Positions 1-9,287 of a DNA stretch of 64,000 nucleotides are shown here, one piece after another (the first letter of the stretch is position 1; the number at the start of each line of letters is the position of its first letter). The notes beneath the pieces were generated by a model, which had not been told where the DNA came from, did not search any database, and worked only from the letters and a program-made list of their open reading frames with translations. A program made the position numbers and the translations under genes. Source of the DNA: JAJCYL01 sp963664285. GTDB lineage: Bacteria > Bacteroidota > Bacteroidia > Cytophagales > Cyclobacteriaceae. The stretch covers positions 186,001 to 250,000 of the forward strand of contig CAXXNX010000010.1 in NCBI GenBank assembly GCA_963664285.2. Reading direction: 5' to 3'.

Positions 1-422
1 TATTGAGCGCTTCCTCAATCGATGGTGTCAGCTCAATCAGTTTTGACATGTATGACTGAGGATCAGTTTGGTACATTGCAATGAGTTCATTTCTTAGAAT
101 GGTATCTCCAGAAGCCTCAAAGTATTGACCAACACTAGATGCCAATCGGTTTATATCTGTTGTCAATTGTTCTTTAGTTGAAACTACCCCTTGGGCAAGA
201 TAAAACTGACTTCCACTTGATTCCTTGTTGGGGTTCATATTGTCACCAAGCCTCGCGGCAGATAGTGCGCCCTTTTTATGAAATAGATTAGCATTAAACT
301 CAGCCGGAATAGTATACCCGGGGCTACCAGAACCTAGGTACTGACCAGATGCTGCATTTTTTGAGTTGGGGTCACCACCCTGGATCATGAAATTTCTGAT
401 AACCCTATGAAAGATCAGACTA

Positions 423-1532
423 TGTAAGTTCAAGTAATAAGTGCAATTTTCCTTTGTAGCACTTGCTTTGCGTTTAGGTAATTAAATTTTCTAACAGGGC
501 GTTCATTGATTTTGTTTTCAACAACTTTGATTTGCTCCTCTGTAACAAATCTAATATCTGTTTTCTTAGGATAAAACCTTCTGATTACCCCAATCCTATT
601 TTCAACTGTCCCTTTATCCTGACTAGTATAGGGACGAGTGAAATAGGCATCCACATCAAGGGATTGAGCAATCAACTCATGTTTAGAAAATGCCATATCA
701 TTATCAAAAGTGAGTGTTTCCAGTTTGTGTTTATCCTGAGAGAGTTCCTCCACAATAGCTTCGGCCATTTGATCGGCATTTTTACTGTGCATCTTTCTGA
801 TTCTGGTAAAAAGACTTGCTCGGTCTGTCATCACCAACAAAGAGCCTTTGTGGTTTTTACCCATCATTAAATCGACTTCTATATCTCCCAATCGTTCCCT
901 TTTGTTAATGATCTGGGGTCGCTGTTCAATTGATACCCTATTCGGGATAATACCTCTACGATCTTTTCTGTTTCCTCGTTTGCGCCTTCGTTTGCCATGT
1001 TTTAGATATGTGTATAGTTGTTTGTATTCTTGGTTCTCCTGGCGGTTGGTGTGCTTACATTCCCATATCCATTGGTAAATCCATTCATGGCTAAGTGGAC
1101 ATTCTCTCGTTTTCTTTCCCTGATGGCTGATCAATTCAGGACTCCATCTATCTTCTTGGAGCCGGTTAACTATCCAGTCTTTCATGGGTTTGGTGAAAAT
1201 CACTCTTTTTGGCTTTTCTTGATGACGAAGATTGGTCCTCCTTTGTGCATTTGCTGTTCGATAGACACCAGCTCCCCTACCTCTTGAACCCACATTTCGC
1301 TTAAGCTCACGTGAGATCGTAGACGGGTGAAAATGAACGATACAGGCAATCTCCTTTTGAGTAGCTCCTGTTTTCAATAATGCTTCAATTTGATACCTTT
1401 GATCAATACTGAGATGTGTGTAGTTTTTTGACATTTTGCAATCCAAAGATTGCACTGCTCAGGCTTTTGAAGGATGAAAAAGCCCTTAAAAGCTTTTTCA
1501 TCCTTCAATTGCACTTATTAGTTGATCTCAGC
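423..1532 (-). mobile_element. IS30-family element, copy 1
   Basis: The element is 1110 bp and sits inside the cyclophilin gene. Its ends are related inverted repeats (TGTAAGTTCAAGTAATAAGT at one end, GCTGAGATCAACTAATAAGT inverted at the other). It is flanked by CTA at 420-422 and 1533-1535, a 3-bp target duplication as expected for IS30. Upstream of the transposase is a 17-bp-stem hairpin. This copy carries G at the CACCCG/ACACCA variant site and Arg at the His/Arg site discussed in the findings. Confidence 0.93.
430..1434 (-). CDS. IS30-family transposase (copy 1)
   Basis: Intact 334-aa transposase, taking the ATG at 1434 (MSKNYTHLSID) as start; an in-frame GTG lies 7 codons upstream inside a small hairpin. 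The N-terminal helix-turn-helix (YTHLSIDQRYQIEALL, then TQKEIACIVHFHPSTISREL) is typical of IS30. The catalytic DDE core is visible as EVDLMMG, TFDNDMAF and ENRIGVIRRFYPK. The stop codon lies inside the right terminal repeat. It cuts and joins IS30 ends to move the element. Confidence 0.93.
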   Translation of the reverse strand: MSKNYTHLSIDQRYQIEALLKTGATQKEIACIVHFHPSTISRELKRNVGSRGRGAGVYRTANAQRRTNLRHQEKPKRVIFTKPMKDWIVNRLQEDRWSPELISHQGKKTRECPLSHEWIYQWIWECKHTNRQENQEYKQLYTYLKHGKRRRKRGNRKDRRGIIPNRVSIEQRPQIINKRERLGDIEVDLMMGKNHKGSLLVMTDRASLFTRIRKMHSKNADQMAEAIVEELSQDKHKLETLTFDNDMAFSKHELIAQSLDVDAYFTRPYTSQDKGTVENRIGVIRRFYPKKTDIRFVTEEQIKVVENKINERPVRKFNYLNAKQVLQRKIALIT

Positions 1533-1730
1533 CTATCATAAAAACCTTCATTTATGAGTTTAATAAAATTCTCCTTGTGCTGCGGTGTTTCCTCATACAA
1601 AATAGCTTTCATATCTCCAAAGCTCGTTTTTATTGTAATCAGGGAGTCCTTATTTCCAGAGTCACAGCTTATTGTCGAGATGGCTAGAATTAGTATAAAT
1701 AGTTTTCTCATTATTTTGATTGTTGACCGC

Positions 1731-1738
1731 CAAAAGTA
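1731..1738 (-). promoter_or_regulatory. Candidate -7 promoter element of the cyclophilin gene
   Basis: On the minus strand this reads TACTTTTG, matching the Bacteroidota -7 consensus TAnnTTTG, 20-27 bases before the ATG at 1711. No TTG at the ideal 19-21 base spacing is seen upstream; one is present at about 15 bases. Confidence 0.45.
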
Positions 1739-1957
1739 AGACTAGTCGAATTACAATAAAAGCTATATAGGAGAAGTGACGGATGTAAATTTATTTATCA
1801 CTAAAGTTCCATCCGGTAATATTAAAAAATTGATCACACGAGGCTCTAACCATTTTTATTTTCAGCTTTGAATATTCATAGGGGTTGACAGAGATTGAAC
1901 TCTAAACATTTATTTATTAAGGTGAGGGCCAAGTTGTTTTATCATTATTATGCTGCG

Positions 1958-2791
1958 ATGAGTTTCTTCAGGCTGACACGTGTACCAAACCTTTTTATTA
2001 TAGGATTGACCCAATATGTCACAGCCATCTTTCTTGTACATCACAAATCACAATGGTTGGTTGTTACCGATTACAAGTTTCTATTATTGGTACTGAGTAC
2101 AACAATGATTGCTGGAGCGGGTTACATCATAAACGATTACTACGATACTAAAGTTGATTATGTCAATAGACCGAAAAAAGTTATTGTAGGACGAATGATA
2201 GATAGACGATATGTTCTGGCTTCCTATTTCTCATTAAATGCTATTGCAATATTGATAGGCATGATACTCTCGTTTCAAGTAGCACTTATTAATTTTGTAT
2301 CCAGCCTTTTACTATGGTTACATTCCAATCAACTCAAACGCCTGCCATTGATGGGTAACTTCATAATCGGTGCATTGGCGGGTTTATCACTCCTAATCGT
2401 CGCAATATTTTATAATGGATTAGGAGGATTAGTATATGCTTACGTATTCTTTGCCTTTGCAATCAATATCATCAGAGAGATAGTGAAAGATTTGGAGGCC
2501 ATTAAGGGTGAGGAAAAGTTTGGATCTTCTGCACTCCCCTCTGTACTGGGTATGAGACGTACGAAAAGGCTGATTTATGCGCTGATACTTGCATCTACAC
2601 TGGCCTTGAGTTTATTTCTTTACAATATTGAGAACGACGTGGCTATCACCTATTTCGTAATTTTGATTCCCATATTCGTCTATTTTGTGTTTCTCCTTGT
2701 GAAAGCGGACACTCAAAAGAAGTTCGCTTTCCTGAGTGACTTTGCGAATTTTATCATGTTAACCGGAATAATAAGCATAACTCTATTTTAA
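1958..2791 (+). CDS. UbiA-family prenyltransferase
   Basis: An integral-membrane UbiA-superfamily enzyme, about 277 aa, with roughly eight to nine hydrophobic segments. The first Asp-rich motif appears as NDYYDTKVDYVNRPKK and the second as NIIREIVKDLEAIKGEE; in this superfamily these bind Mg2+-diphosphate of the prenyl donor. Bacteroidota homologues are often labelled geranylgeranylglycerol-phosphate geranylgeranyltransferase, but the acceptor cannot be told from sequence. I prefer ATG 1958 (MSFFRLTRVPNL), which matches where the family normally begins; an in-frame TTG at 1895 would add 21 residues. It is followed after 16 bp by purN. Confidence 0.85.
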   Translation: MSFFRLTRVPNLFIIGLTQYVTAIFLVHHKSQWLVVTDYKFLLLVLSTTMIAGAGYIINDYYDTKVDYVNRPKKVIVGRMIDRRYVLASYFSLNAIAILIGMILSFQVALINFVSSLLLWLHSNQLKRLPLMGNFIIGALAGLSLLIVAIFYNGLGGLVYAYVFFAFAINIIREIVKDLEAIKGEEKFGSSALPSVLGMRRTKRLIYALILASTLALSLFLYNIENDVAITYFVILIPIFVYFVFLLVKADTQKKFAFLSDFANFIMLTGIISITLF

Positions 2792-2807
2792 AAAATATAT
2801 ATGTCCC

Positions 2808-3386
2808 ATGCGTATTAGAGTCGCAGTGTTCGCCTCCGGAAATGGAACAAATGCGGAAAGATTGTTCGAATTTTACAGGGATCACCCATCGATAAAAATT
2901 GAATTACTTTTTTGCAACAATCCTCAAGCCCAGGTTATTATTAGAGCAGAAAAGTGGTTAATTCCCGTGATATTGTTTGATCGTCAGGAACTTATGAATT
3001 CGCAAGTTGTGCAAAATACTCTTAAGGTGAAAGAAATTGATTGGATTGCATTAGCAGGGTTCTTATGGTTGTTGCCTTCTAATATCCTCTCTGATTATCC
3101 GAACAAAATTGTGAATTTACATCCCGCACTATTACCTAAGTATGGTGGTAAAGGCATGTATGGCAGACACGTCCATGAAGCGGTTATTAATTCCGGTGAT
3201 AACCAATCTGGTATCACAATACACATGGTAGATGAAGAATACGATCGAGGTCGGATAGTATTTCAAGCCAAATGTGAAGTTGAACAGCATGACACTCCTG
3301 AGTCATTAGCTGAAAAGATCCATGAGCTGGAATATGAATACCTGCCAACTACTTTAGAAAAATTAATTCTGGAGGAAGAACCCTGA
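2808..3386 (+). CDS. purN: Phosphoribosylglycinamide formyltransferase
   Basis: PurN transfers a formyl group from 10-formyl-THF to GAR, the third step of cytoplasmic purine synthesis. The 192-aa length is normal. Visible landmarks are the phosphate-binding FASGNGTN (residues 8-15), NLHPALLP (103-110, containing the Asn and His of the active site) and SGITIHMVDEEYDRG (134-148, containing the catalytic Asp). It lies directly upstream of purH, which acts later in the same pathway, although purH also has its own promoter-like sequence. Confidence 0.96.
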   Translation: MRIRVAVFASGNGTNAERLFEFYRDHPSIKIELLFCNNPQAQVIIRAEKWLIPVILFDRQELMNSQVVQNTLKVKEIDWIALAGFLWLLPSNILSDYPNKIVNLHPALLPKYGGKGMYGRHVHEAVINSGDNQSGITIHMVDEEYDRGRIVFQAKCEVEQHDTPESLAEKIHELEYEYLPTTLEKLILEEEP

Positions 3387-3395
3387 CCTTCAAAC

Positions 3396-3425
3396 TTGGT
3401 AAAGGCTTGAAAAGCAATACTTTTG
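3396..3425 (+). promoter_or_regulatory. Bacteroidota-type promoter for purH
   Basis: TTG at 3396-3398, a 19-base spacer and TACTTTTG at 3418-3425 match the Bacteroidota sigma-A promoter (TTTG, 19-21 bases, TAnnTTTG). It ends about 19 bases before the purH ATG. It is the best-matching promoter noticed in this window. Confidence 0.65.
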
Positions 3426-3444
3426 CATCCTTATTTTTCAAGGC

Positions 3445-4965
3445 ATGGACCGCAAAAAGGTAAAAACCGCATTAATATCAGTATTTTATAAAGATGGGTT
3501 GAGGGCCATTGTCAAAGTACTTCATCAAAATCAAGTAAAAATATTTTCTACAGGAGGCACACTGGATTTCATTAGACAGGCAGGTTATGAGGCCGAAGCA
3601 GTGGAAGACCTGACTAGTTATCCAGCTATTTTGGGAGGCAGAGTCAAGACCTTGCATCCTAAAATCTTTGGAGGCATACTTAATCGATCCAATAATACAA
3701 CTGATCAAGAGGAATTAGAACAATATGAAATACCAAACATTGATCTGGTCATTGTTGATGTCTACCCTTTTGAAGAAACTGTTAACTCTGGTGCATCAGA
3801 AGAAGAAATTATTGAAAAAATAGATATCGGAGGCATTTCTCTTATAAGAGCTGCGGCAAAGAATTATAGCAATGTAGTCATTGTATCATCACGAGATCAA
3901 TATAAGAGCGTGCTAGAAGTACTCTCCGATGATTGTACTACAGATCTAGCTGCAAGAAAAATGTTTGCTTCTGAAGCATTTGATGTTTCCTCGCACTATG
4001 ACATCGCCATTTTCAATTATTTTAATAGGGATAACTCGATAAGTAGCTTCAAGGTTAGCGAACAAACTAAACAAGAACTCAGGTATGGGGAAAACCCCCA
4101 TCAAAGTGGAAGCTTCTATGGGCCATTGAATGAGGTGTTTGAGCAGCTACACGGTAAGATTATTTCATATAATAATTTATTGGATATTGATGCAGCTGTT
4201 TCTTTAGTACAGGATTTTAATGAACCTGTTTTTGCCATTATTAAGCATACAAACGCCTGCGGACTAGCCACAACCGATAATGTTTTGGCTGCCTATACGA
4301 AAGCTCTTTCGGGCGATCCGGTTTCCGCTTTTGGTGGGATTTTAGCTACAAATTTGCGTATTGACGAGTCAGTGGCAACAGAGATTAATAAGATGTTTTT
4401 CGAAGTATTAATTGCTCCCGGTTTTGACTCAGAGGCACTAGAAATTTTGAAAAGTAAGAAGAACAGAATCCTGATGATTCAGAAAATAAAGGCTGGTCAG
4501 GATCATCAAATCAAGTCTGTACTAAATGGTCTTTTAGCTCAGGAAATAGATTCGCAGATAGAAACAAAGTCCGATTTTAATATAGTCACAAAAATAGCGC
4601 CATCAACACAAGAAGAAAAGGCGTTGCTTCTGGCCAACAAGATTGTTAAGCATACTAAATCCAATGCCATTGTTTTGGCATCTGAAAATCAGTTATTATC
4701 AAGCGGTGTAGGCCAAACTTCGAGAGTAGATGCATTAAATCAGGCCATTGAAAAAGCGAAGAAATTCGGATTTACCTTAAAAGAGGCTGTGATGGCGTCA
4801 GACGCTTTTTTCCCCTTTCCGGACTGTGTGGAGATAGCACATAAGGCAGGAATAATCTCAGTTATTCAACCCGGAGGTTCTGTGAAGGATAAGCTTTCAA
4901 TTGACTACTGTGATAATAATGGTATGTCAATGGTTTTCACAGGGTTCAGACATTTCAGGCACTGA
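3445..4965 (+). CDS. purH: Bifunctional AICAR transformylase / IMP cyclohydrolase
   Basis: PurH performs the last two steps of IMP synthesis: formylation of AICAR and ring closure. The 506-aa length is typical. The N-terminal cyclohydrolase domain shows FSTGGT (34-39) and GGRVKTLHP (64-72). The C-terminal transformylase domain shows ELRYGENPHQ, KHTNACGLA, with the Lys-His pair of the active site, and DAFFPFPDCVE. It ends with the usual FRHFRH terminus. A purine pair with purN upstream. Confidence 0.97.
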   Translation: MDRKKVKTALISVFYKDGLRAIVKVLHQNQVKIFSTGGTLDFIRQAGYEAEAVEDLTSYPAILGGRVKTLHPKIFGGILNRSNNTTDQEELEQYEIPNIDLVIVDVYPFEETVNSGASEEEIIEKIDIGGISLIRAAAKNYSNVVIVSSRDQYKSVLEVLSDDCTTDLAARKMFASEAFDVSSHYDIAIFNYFNRDNSISSFKVSEQTKQELRYGENPHQSGSFYGPLNEVFEQLHGKIISYNNLLDIDAAVSLVQDFNEPVFAIIKHTNACGLATTDNVLAAYTKALSGDPVSAFGGILATNLRIDESVATEINKMFFEVLIAPGFDSEALEILKSKKNRILMIQKIKAGQDHQIKSVLNGLLAQEIDSQIETKSDFNIVTKIAPSTQEEKALLLANKIVKHTKSNAIVLASENQLLSSGVGQTSRVDALNQAIEKAKKFGFTLKEAVMASDAFFPFPDCVEIAHKAGIISVIQPGGSVKDKLSIDYCDNNGMSMVFTGFRHFRH

Positions 4966-5099
4966 GGAGAGATCCAAAAAGTAGAGATGGATTCTTCATG
5001 CTTAATTTAGGGCTTAATTTCTTTGTTTGAAAGCTCAAAATGGGTAACAGGATTTTTTAGTTTAAATTCACATAAACTTAGTCACGCGGTTATTAATAT

Positions 5100-5107
5100 T
5101 ACTTTTG
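5100..5107 (+). promoter_or_regulatory. Candidate -7 element of the mre operon
   Basis: TACTTTTG matches TAnnTTTG and lies 22 bases before the mreB ATG. The -33 position (about 5078) reads CTTA, a weak match. It would drive the five-gene cell-shape operon. Confidence 0.5.
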
Positions 5108-5129
5108 TAGCTTATTTTGAATACAGAAA

Positions 5130-6158
5130 ATGGGATTATTTGATTTCTTTTCCAATAACATTGGGATTGACCTGGGTACCGCAAATACACTGATAATAAG
5201 CAAGGATATAATTGTCGTTGATGAACCGTCAATTATTGCTATTGACAAGACCAACAACAAGGTAATAGCCATAGGTCGTCAGGCTATGCAAATGCACGAA
5301 AAAACACATGATAGTATCAAGACAATTCGTCCATTAAAAGATGGTGTGATTGCGGACTTTTATGCGGCTGAGCACATGATACGGGGCATGATCAAAATGA
5401 TAGATGGCAACAATAAAAGATGGTTCCAATCATCTCACCGTATGGTGATTTGCATTCCTTCAGGGATAACTGAAGTTGAAAAAAGAGCCGTAAGAGATTC
5501 AGCCGAACATGCCGGAGCGAAAGAAGTTTATATGATACATGAACCAATAGCTGCTACTATTGGAATAGGTGTTGACATTGAACAGCCTATCGGAGCCATG
5601 GTGGTTGATATAGGTGGTGGCACCACAGAAGTAGCAGTCATGGCACTGTCAGGGATAGTTTGCAATCAATCTATACGTGTAGCAGGAGATATGTTTAATA
5701 AGGATATACTTGACTACATGCGTCGTCAACACAACCTGTTAATTGGAGAACGTTCTGCAGAGAAGGTCAAAATTGAGGTTGGATCAGCTTTAACAGAATT
5801 AGATAGTCCACCCGATGATTATGAGATCAGGGGACGTGATTTGATGACAGGCATTCCAAAAGTGATAAAAATATCATATTCTGAAATTGCCTTTGCCATA
5901 GATAAGTCAGTTTCCAAGGTTGAAGAGGCAGTATTGAAAGCGCTTGAAATCTCTCCACCTGAACTATCAGCTGATATCTATGATAATGGCATTCATTTAA
6001 CGGGAGGAGGAGCATTGCTTAGAGGTCTTGATAAGAGGTTAGCTATGAAAACAAAATTGCCCATTCATATTGCTGAGGATCCATTACGGGTGGTCGTCAG
6101 GGGAACGGGTATAGCTTTAAAGAATATAGAGCAATATAAAGCTGTGCTAATGCATTAA
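5130..6158 (+). CDS. mreB: Rod-shape actin homologue MreB
   Basis: MreB is a bacterial actin that forms membrane-associated filaments steering lateral wall synthesis. The 342-aa protein has the actin phosphate-1 motif IGIDLGTANTLI (11-22), the phosphate-2 motif VVDIGGGTTEVAV (158-170) and the adenosine motif region LTGGGALLRGL near the C-terminus. The N-terminal MGLFDFF resembles the membrane-binding amphipathic start of MreB. First gene of mreB-mreC-mreD-mrdA-mrdB; five bases separate it from mreC. Confidence 0.97.
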   Translation: MGLFDFFSNNIGIDLGTANTLIISKDIIVVDEPSIIAIDKTNNKVIAIGRQAMQMHEKTHDSIKTIRPLKDGVIADFYAAEHMIRGMIKMIDGNNKRWFQSSHRMVICIPSGITEVEKRAVRDSAEHAGAKEVYMIHEPIAATIGIGVDIEQPIGAMVVDIGGGTTEVAVMALSGIVCNQSIRVAGDMFNKDILDYMRRQHNLLIGERSAEKVKIEVGSALTELDSPPDDYEIRGRDLMTGIPKVIKISYSEIAFAIDKSVSKVEEAVLKALEISPPELSADIYDNGIHLTGGGALLRGLDKRLAMKTKLPIHIAEDPLRVVVRGTGIALKNIEQYKAVLMH

Positions 6159-6163
6159 GACAG

Positions 6164-6991
6164 ATGCGCCAACTTTTCCTTTTCATTTATGCATACAGGG
6201 CATTTTTTGTATTCCTTGTATTTGAGGGCTTCAGCATATTTCTAATCATTCAGAATCAAAATTATCACAAAGCGGCATTCATTAATTCGTCCAATGTTTT
6301 GGTTGGTAACATTGCGGAAACCAGTTCTGATATATCGGATTATTTTAATCTAAAATCTCAAAATGAAGTTTTGTCTGTTGAGGTCGCCGTGTTAAAAGAA
6401 AGAATTGCCGCTATGGAACTTCAAGTGGAGGCAATTCAGGAAATAAAGGATGATGCCGATACCCTTTATGATTTTATCCCGGCAAAAGTCGTATATAACA
6501 GCTACCGGCAGTTGAACAATTATCTGACATTAAACAAGGGACACAAAGACGGGATTAAAATCAATCAGGGAGTTATTGGTGCTGATGGAATCGTGGGGAA
6601 AATCAGATCTGCTTCAGAGAATTTTTCTATAGTAGTTTCTTTGCTACATACGGACTTTCTTGTGTCATCATTACATAAAAGATCCGGTACTTTTTGCACC
6701 ACCAATTGGGATGGTAGAAACCCGGAATTTGCTAACCTAATATATGTCCCGCGTCATGTTTTCGTCAATAAAGGAGATACAGTAACAACTTCAGGTTATA
6801 GTTCTGTATTTCCGGCTAATCAATTTATTGGAATAGTTGAAGAAGTCAATACCTTACCGAATGCTACATTTCATGACATCCGAATAAAGCTGGCTACGGA
6901 CTTTAGTCAAATCAATTTTGTATCTGTAGTAGAAAATAAGCTATCCCTGGAAAAAGACTCAATAGAACACAATGCAGCACTAGTAAATTGA
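6164..6991 (+). CDS. mreC: Rod-shape-determining protein MreC
   Basis: A 275-aa bitopic membrane protein. It has a single N-terminal membrane segment (about 13-31, FFVFLVFEGFSIFLII), a coiled-coil stretch (about 65-100) and a periplasmic beta-rich domain with the MreC-like GxxGADGIVGKI and VTTSGYSSVFP segments. It links MreB to PBP2/RodA. Its TGA stop overlaps the TTG start of mreD, which implies translational coupling. Confidence 0.93.
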   Translation: MRQLFLFIYAYRAFFVFLVFEGFSIFLIIQNQNYHKAAFINSSNVLVGNIAETSSDISDYFNLKSQNEVLSVEVAVLKERIAAMELQVEAIQEIKDDADTLYDFIPAKVVYNSYRQLNNYLTLNKGHKDGIKINQGVIGADGIVGKIRSASENFSIVVSLLHTDFLVSSLHKRSGTFCTTNWDGRNPEFANLIYVPRHVFVNKGDTVTTSGYSSVFPANQFIGIVEEVNTLPNATFHDIRIKLATDFSQINFVSVVENKLSLEKDSIEHNAALVN

Positions 6992-7503
6992 TCCGTAATT
7001 TATCAAGCCATATTATCCGTCTGGTGTTATACTTACTTCTCCAAGTACTGATATTTAAGCAGTTAGCTTTCTTTGATGTTGCATTCAATTTCATTTATGT
7101 TATTGGACTCTTACTGCTGCCAATAGAAATAGGGCACTTATTACTTATCGGAGTTGGATTTATGGTTGGATTGTCGGTCGATCTATTTTACAATACACAA
7201 GGAATACAAGCATCAGCTTGTGTATTAATTATGTTTTTAAGACCCTACTATTTTAAAAGAACAACCGGCGGCAGTTACGAAGCAGGTACTCCACTTACTG
7301 TGAGAGGAATGGGACTGACCTGGTTTCTTGTATTTTGTTTTCCTTTAATATTAGTTCACCATCTTGTGGTGTTTTTTGCTGAGTCCGGAAGCTGGAGTTT
7401 GTTCATCTTTACTTTTAGTAAAGCTTTGTTTAGTGGTATTTTTACCTTTGTAGTTGCACTCATTTTGCAATATCTGTTAACCAAGCCCACTAGAAGACTA
7501 TGA
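6988..7503 (+). CDS. mreD: Rod-shape-determining protein MreD
   Basis: A 171-aa polytopic membrane protein with about five hydrophobic segments, the usual size and composition of MreD. The start is TTG at 6988, within the sequence TTGA that also holds the mreC stop; no ATG is available near it. The stop TGA overlaps the ATG of the next gene in ATGA. Identification rests mainly on topology and its fixed place between mreC and the PBP2 gene. Confidence 0.88.
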   Translation: MIRNLSSHIIRLVLYLLLQVLIFKQLAFFDVAFNFIYVIGLLLLPIEIGHLLLIGVGFMVGLSVDLFYNTQGIQASACVLIMFLRPYYFKRTTGGSYEAGTPLTVRGMGLTWFLVFCFPLILVHHLVVFFAESGSWSLFIFTFSKALFSGIFTFVVALILQYLLTKPTRRL

Positions 7504-9287
7504 ACGATGAAAGACGAGTTTTTATTCAGGCAGCTATTATCATCGCCGCAGTTGTTTTTGCCATCAGGTTATTCTCAATTCAGATCTTGGACAGTACTTA
7601 CAAGCTAGCAGCGGAAAATAACATTGTTCAAAAAGTAACGGAATATCCTTATCGAGGCTTACTCCATGATAGAAATGGGGAGTTATTAGTTTTCAATACT
7701 CCGATCTATGATCTGATGGTCGTGCTTCAGGAAGTTAGCCTTTCTGATACGGCCATCTTTTGTCAAATGGTTGGAATTACCTCTCAGGATTTTGAGGTCA
7801 AAATGGGGGATGCTAGGAAATATTCATCCATTTTACCATATAAGTTCATAGAGTTACTTACCAACGAACAATTTGCTACGATTCAAGACAGGTTGGTGGA
7901 GTATCCGGGGTTTCATATCAGGGCGCGAACGGCTAGAAAATATCAATATAACAGCCTGGCCAATGCTTTAGGTTATATTGGTGAAATCAGCAGAGGACAG
8001 TTGGAAAGGGACATAACAAAGTTTTATAAGTCAGGAGATTTTGTTGGAATTAGTGGTTTGGAGGCCGCTTATGAGGAAGAATTGCGTGGTCAAAGGGGTG
8101 TTAGCTACAAGATGGTAAATGTACGGGGAGTTGAGAAGGGCATGTTCAAAGATGGAGCGTATGATACGCTTTCACAGCCAGGAAGAGATCTTGTGTTGAC
8201 TATTGACCTGGATCTTCAAACTTATGCCGAAAAGCTAATAAATGGAAAGATTGGTAGTGTAGTAGCCATTGAGCCTTCAACCGGAGAAATACTGACTTTG
8301 GTTTCTTCTCCTTCATACGATCCTGATATTCTTACTGGGAAAGACTTTAGTAAGAACTATCAAACGCTTGAACAGGATACGCTGAAACCACTATTTAATC
8401 GCCCACTTATGGCTATGTATCCACCGGGTTCGATATTCAAGACTGTACTTGGTCTAATTGCCATGCAAGAGAGAGTCGTCAGCCCGTATGAAGAAATATA
8501 CTGCGATGGAACACTAATAGGTGATCATGCACCTTCAGGGTATTATGATATGCATAACGCAATCAAATATTCATCCAATAATTATTTCTACCAAGTCTTT
8601 CGCAGGGTAATTAGGCAACAACTTTCAGATAACCCGTATACGGATGCCAGACTAGGCCTGGACAGGTGGAAAGAACAATTGCAGAAATTTGGATTAGGCG
8701 TGCAACTTGGTATTGATATTCCTAACGAAAAACCCGGATTTGTACCAGGTTCTGAATATTACAACCGTTTGTATGGCAATGGCAGATGGGGATATGCTCA
8801 TATCTACTCTTTAAGCATTGGTCAGGGGGAGCTGTTATTGAACCCCATTCAAATGGCAAACCTTGCTGCTATCATCGCCAATCGGGGATTTTACTATACT
8901 CCACACATGATCAAAAATCATGACCTGGCGGGTTCTTACCAAAAATCGGTTTCAACAGGAATAAAAGATGAGTACTATGATATAGTTATTGATGCTATGG
9001 AAGAGGCGCTGTCAGGAACTGCAGGTCGAGCGATTATTAGTAATATCGCTATATGTGGGAAAACTGGCACCGTTGAAAACACACACGGGGAAGATCATTC
9101 GGTTTTTATGGCTTTTGCACCTAAAGAGGATCCCAAAATTGCCATTTCAGTCTATGTAGAAAATGCAGGCTGGGGAGGTAGAGCAGCAGCCTCAATTGCC
9201 AGTCTCTTAATAGAGGACTATTTGAAAGGTGATATTTCACGTCTTTGGCTTGAAGACTATGTACTTAAAGGAGATTTTCTGGATTGA
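7500..9287 (+). CDS. mrdA: Penicillin-binding protein 2 (elongasome transpeptidase)
   Basis: A 595-aa class B PBP. It has an N-terminal membrane anchor (about 9-25), a PBP dimerisation domain (PYRGLLHDRNGELL near 51, then the segment ending GISGLEAAYEEEL) and a transpeptidase domain. The three penicillin-binding motifs are SxxK in PPGSIFKT (Ser near 311), SSN in KYSSNNYFYQ and KTG in CGKTGTVEN. It crosslinks lateral-wall peptidoglycan with RodA. Start and stop both overlap neighbours (ATGA and TTGA). Confidence 0.96.
   Translation: MNDERRVFIQAAIIIAAVVFAIRLFSIQILDSTYKLAAENNIVQKVTEYPYRGLLHDRNGELLVFNTPIYDLMVVLQEVSLSDTAIFCQMVGITSQDFEVKMGDARKYSSILPYKFIELLTNEQFATIQDRLVEYPGFHIRARTARKYQYNSLANALGYIGEISRGQLERDITKFYKSGDFVGISGLEAAYEEELRGQRGVSYKMVNVRGVEKGMFKDGAYDTLSQPGRDLVLTIDLDLQTYAEKLINGKIGSVVAIEPSTGEILTLVSSPSYDPDILTGKDFSKNYQTLEQDTLKPLFNRPLMAMYPPGSIFKTVLGLIAMQERVVSPYEEIYCDGTLIGDHAPSGYYDMHNAIKYSSNNYFYQVFRRVIRQQLSDNPYTDARLGLDRWKEQLQKFGLGVQLGIDIPNEKPGFVPGSEYYNRLYGNGRWGYAHIYSLSIGQGELLLNPIQMANLAAIIANRGFYYTPHMIKNHDLAGSYQKSVSTGIKDEYYDIVIDAMEEALSGTAGRAIISNIAICGKTGTVENTHGEDHSVFMAFAPKEDPKIAISVYVENAGWGGRAAASIASLLIEDYLKGDISRLWLEDYVLKGDFLD

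Larger units (their letters stand above)
1..1711 (-). pseudogene. Cyclophilin-type peptidyl-prolyl isomerase lipoprotein, interrupted by IS30 copy 1
   Basis: The product would be an exported proline isomerase anchored as a lipoprotein. The 5' part (1536-1711) starts at ATG 1711 and encodes a signal peptide ending in a lipobox (ISTISC) followed by the cyclophilin start ITIKTSFGDMKAILYEE. The 3' part (1-422) encodes FHRVIRNFMIQGGDP, a hallmark of the cyclophilin catalytic fold, and GSQFYLAQG. It runs off the left edge of the window, so the C-terminus is not seen. An IS30-type element lies between the two parts. Removing it and one copy of the 3-bp duplication CTA gives a continuous frame (GFYD-SLIFHRV). 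I see no other lesion, so loss is recent. The N-terminal fragment alone lacks the active site. Confidence 0.9.

Noticed and set aside
532..1287. Open frames of 112, 76 and 89 codons antisense to the IS30 transposase, repeated in all five copies
   Set aside because: They lie fully on the opposite strand of a clear transposase gene and repeat only because the element repeats; composition is that of a shadow frame.
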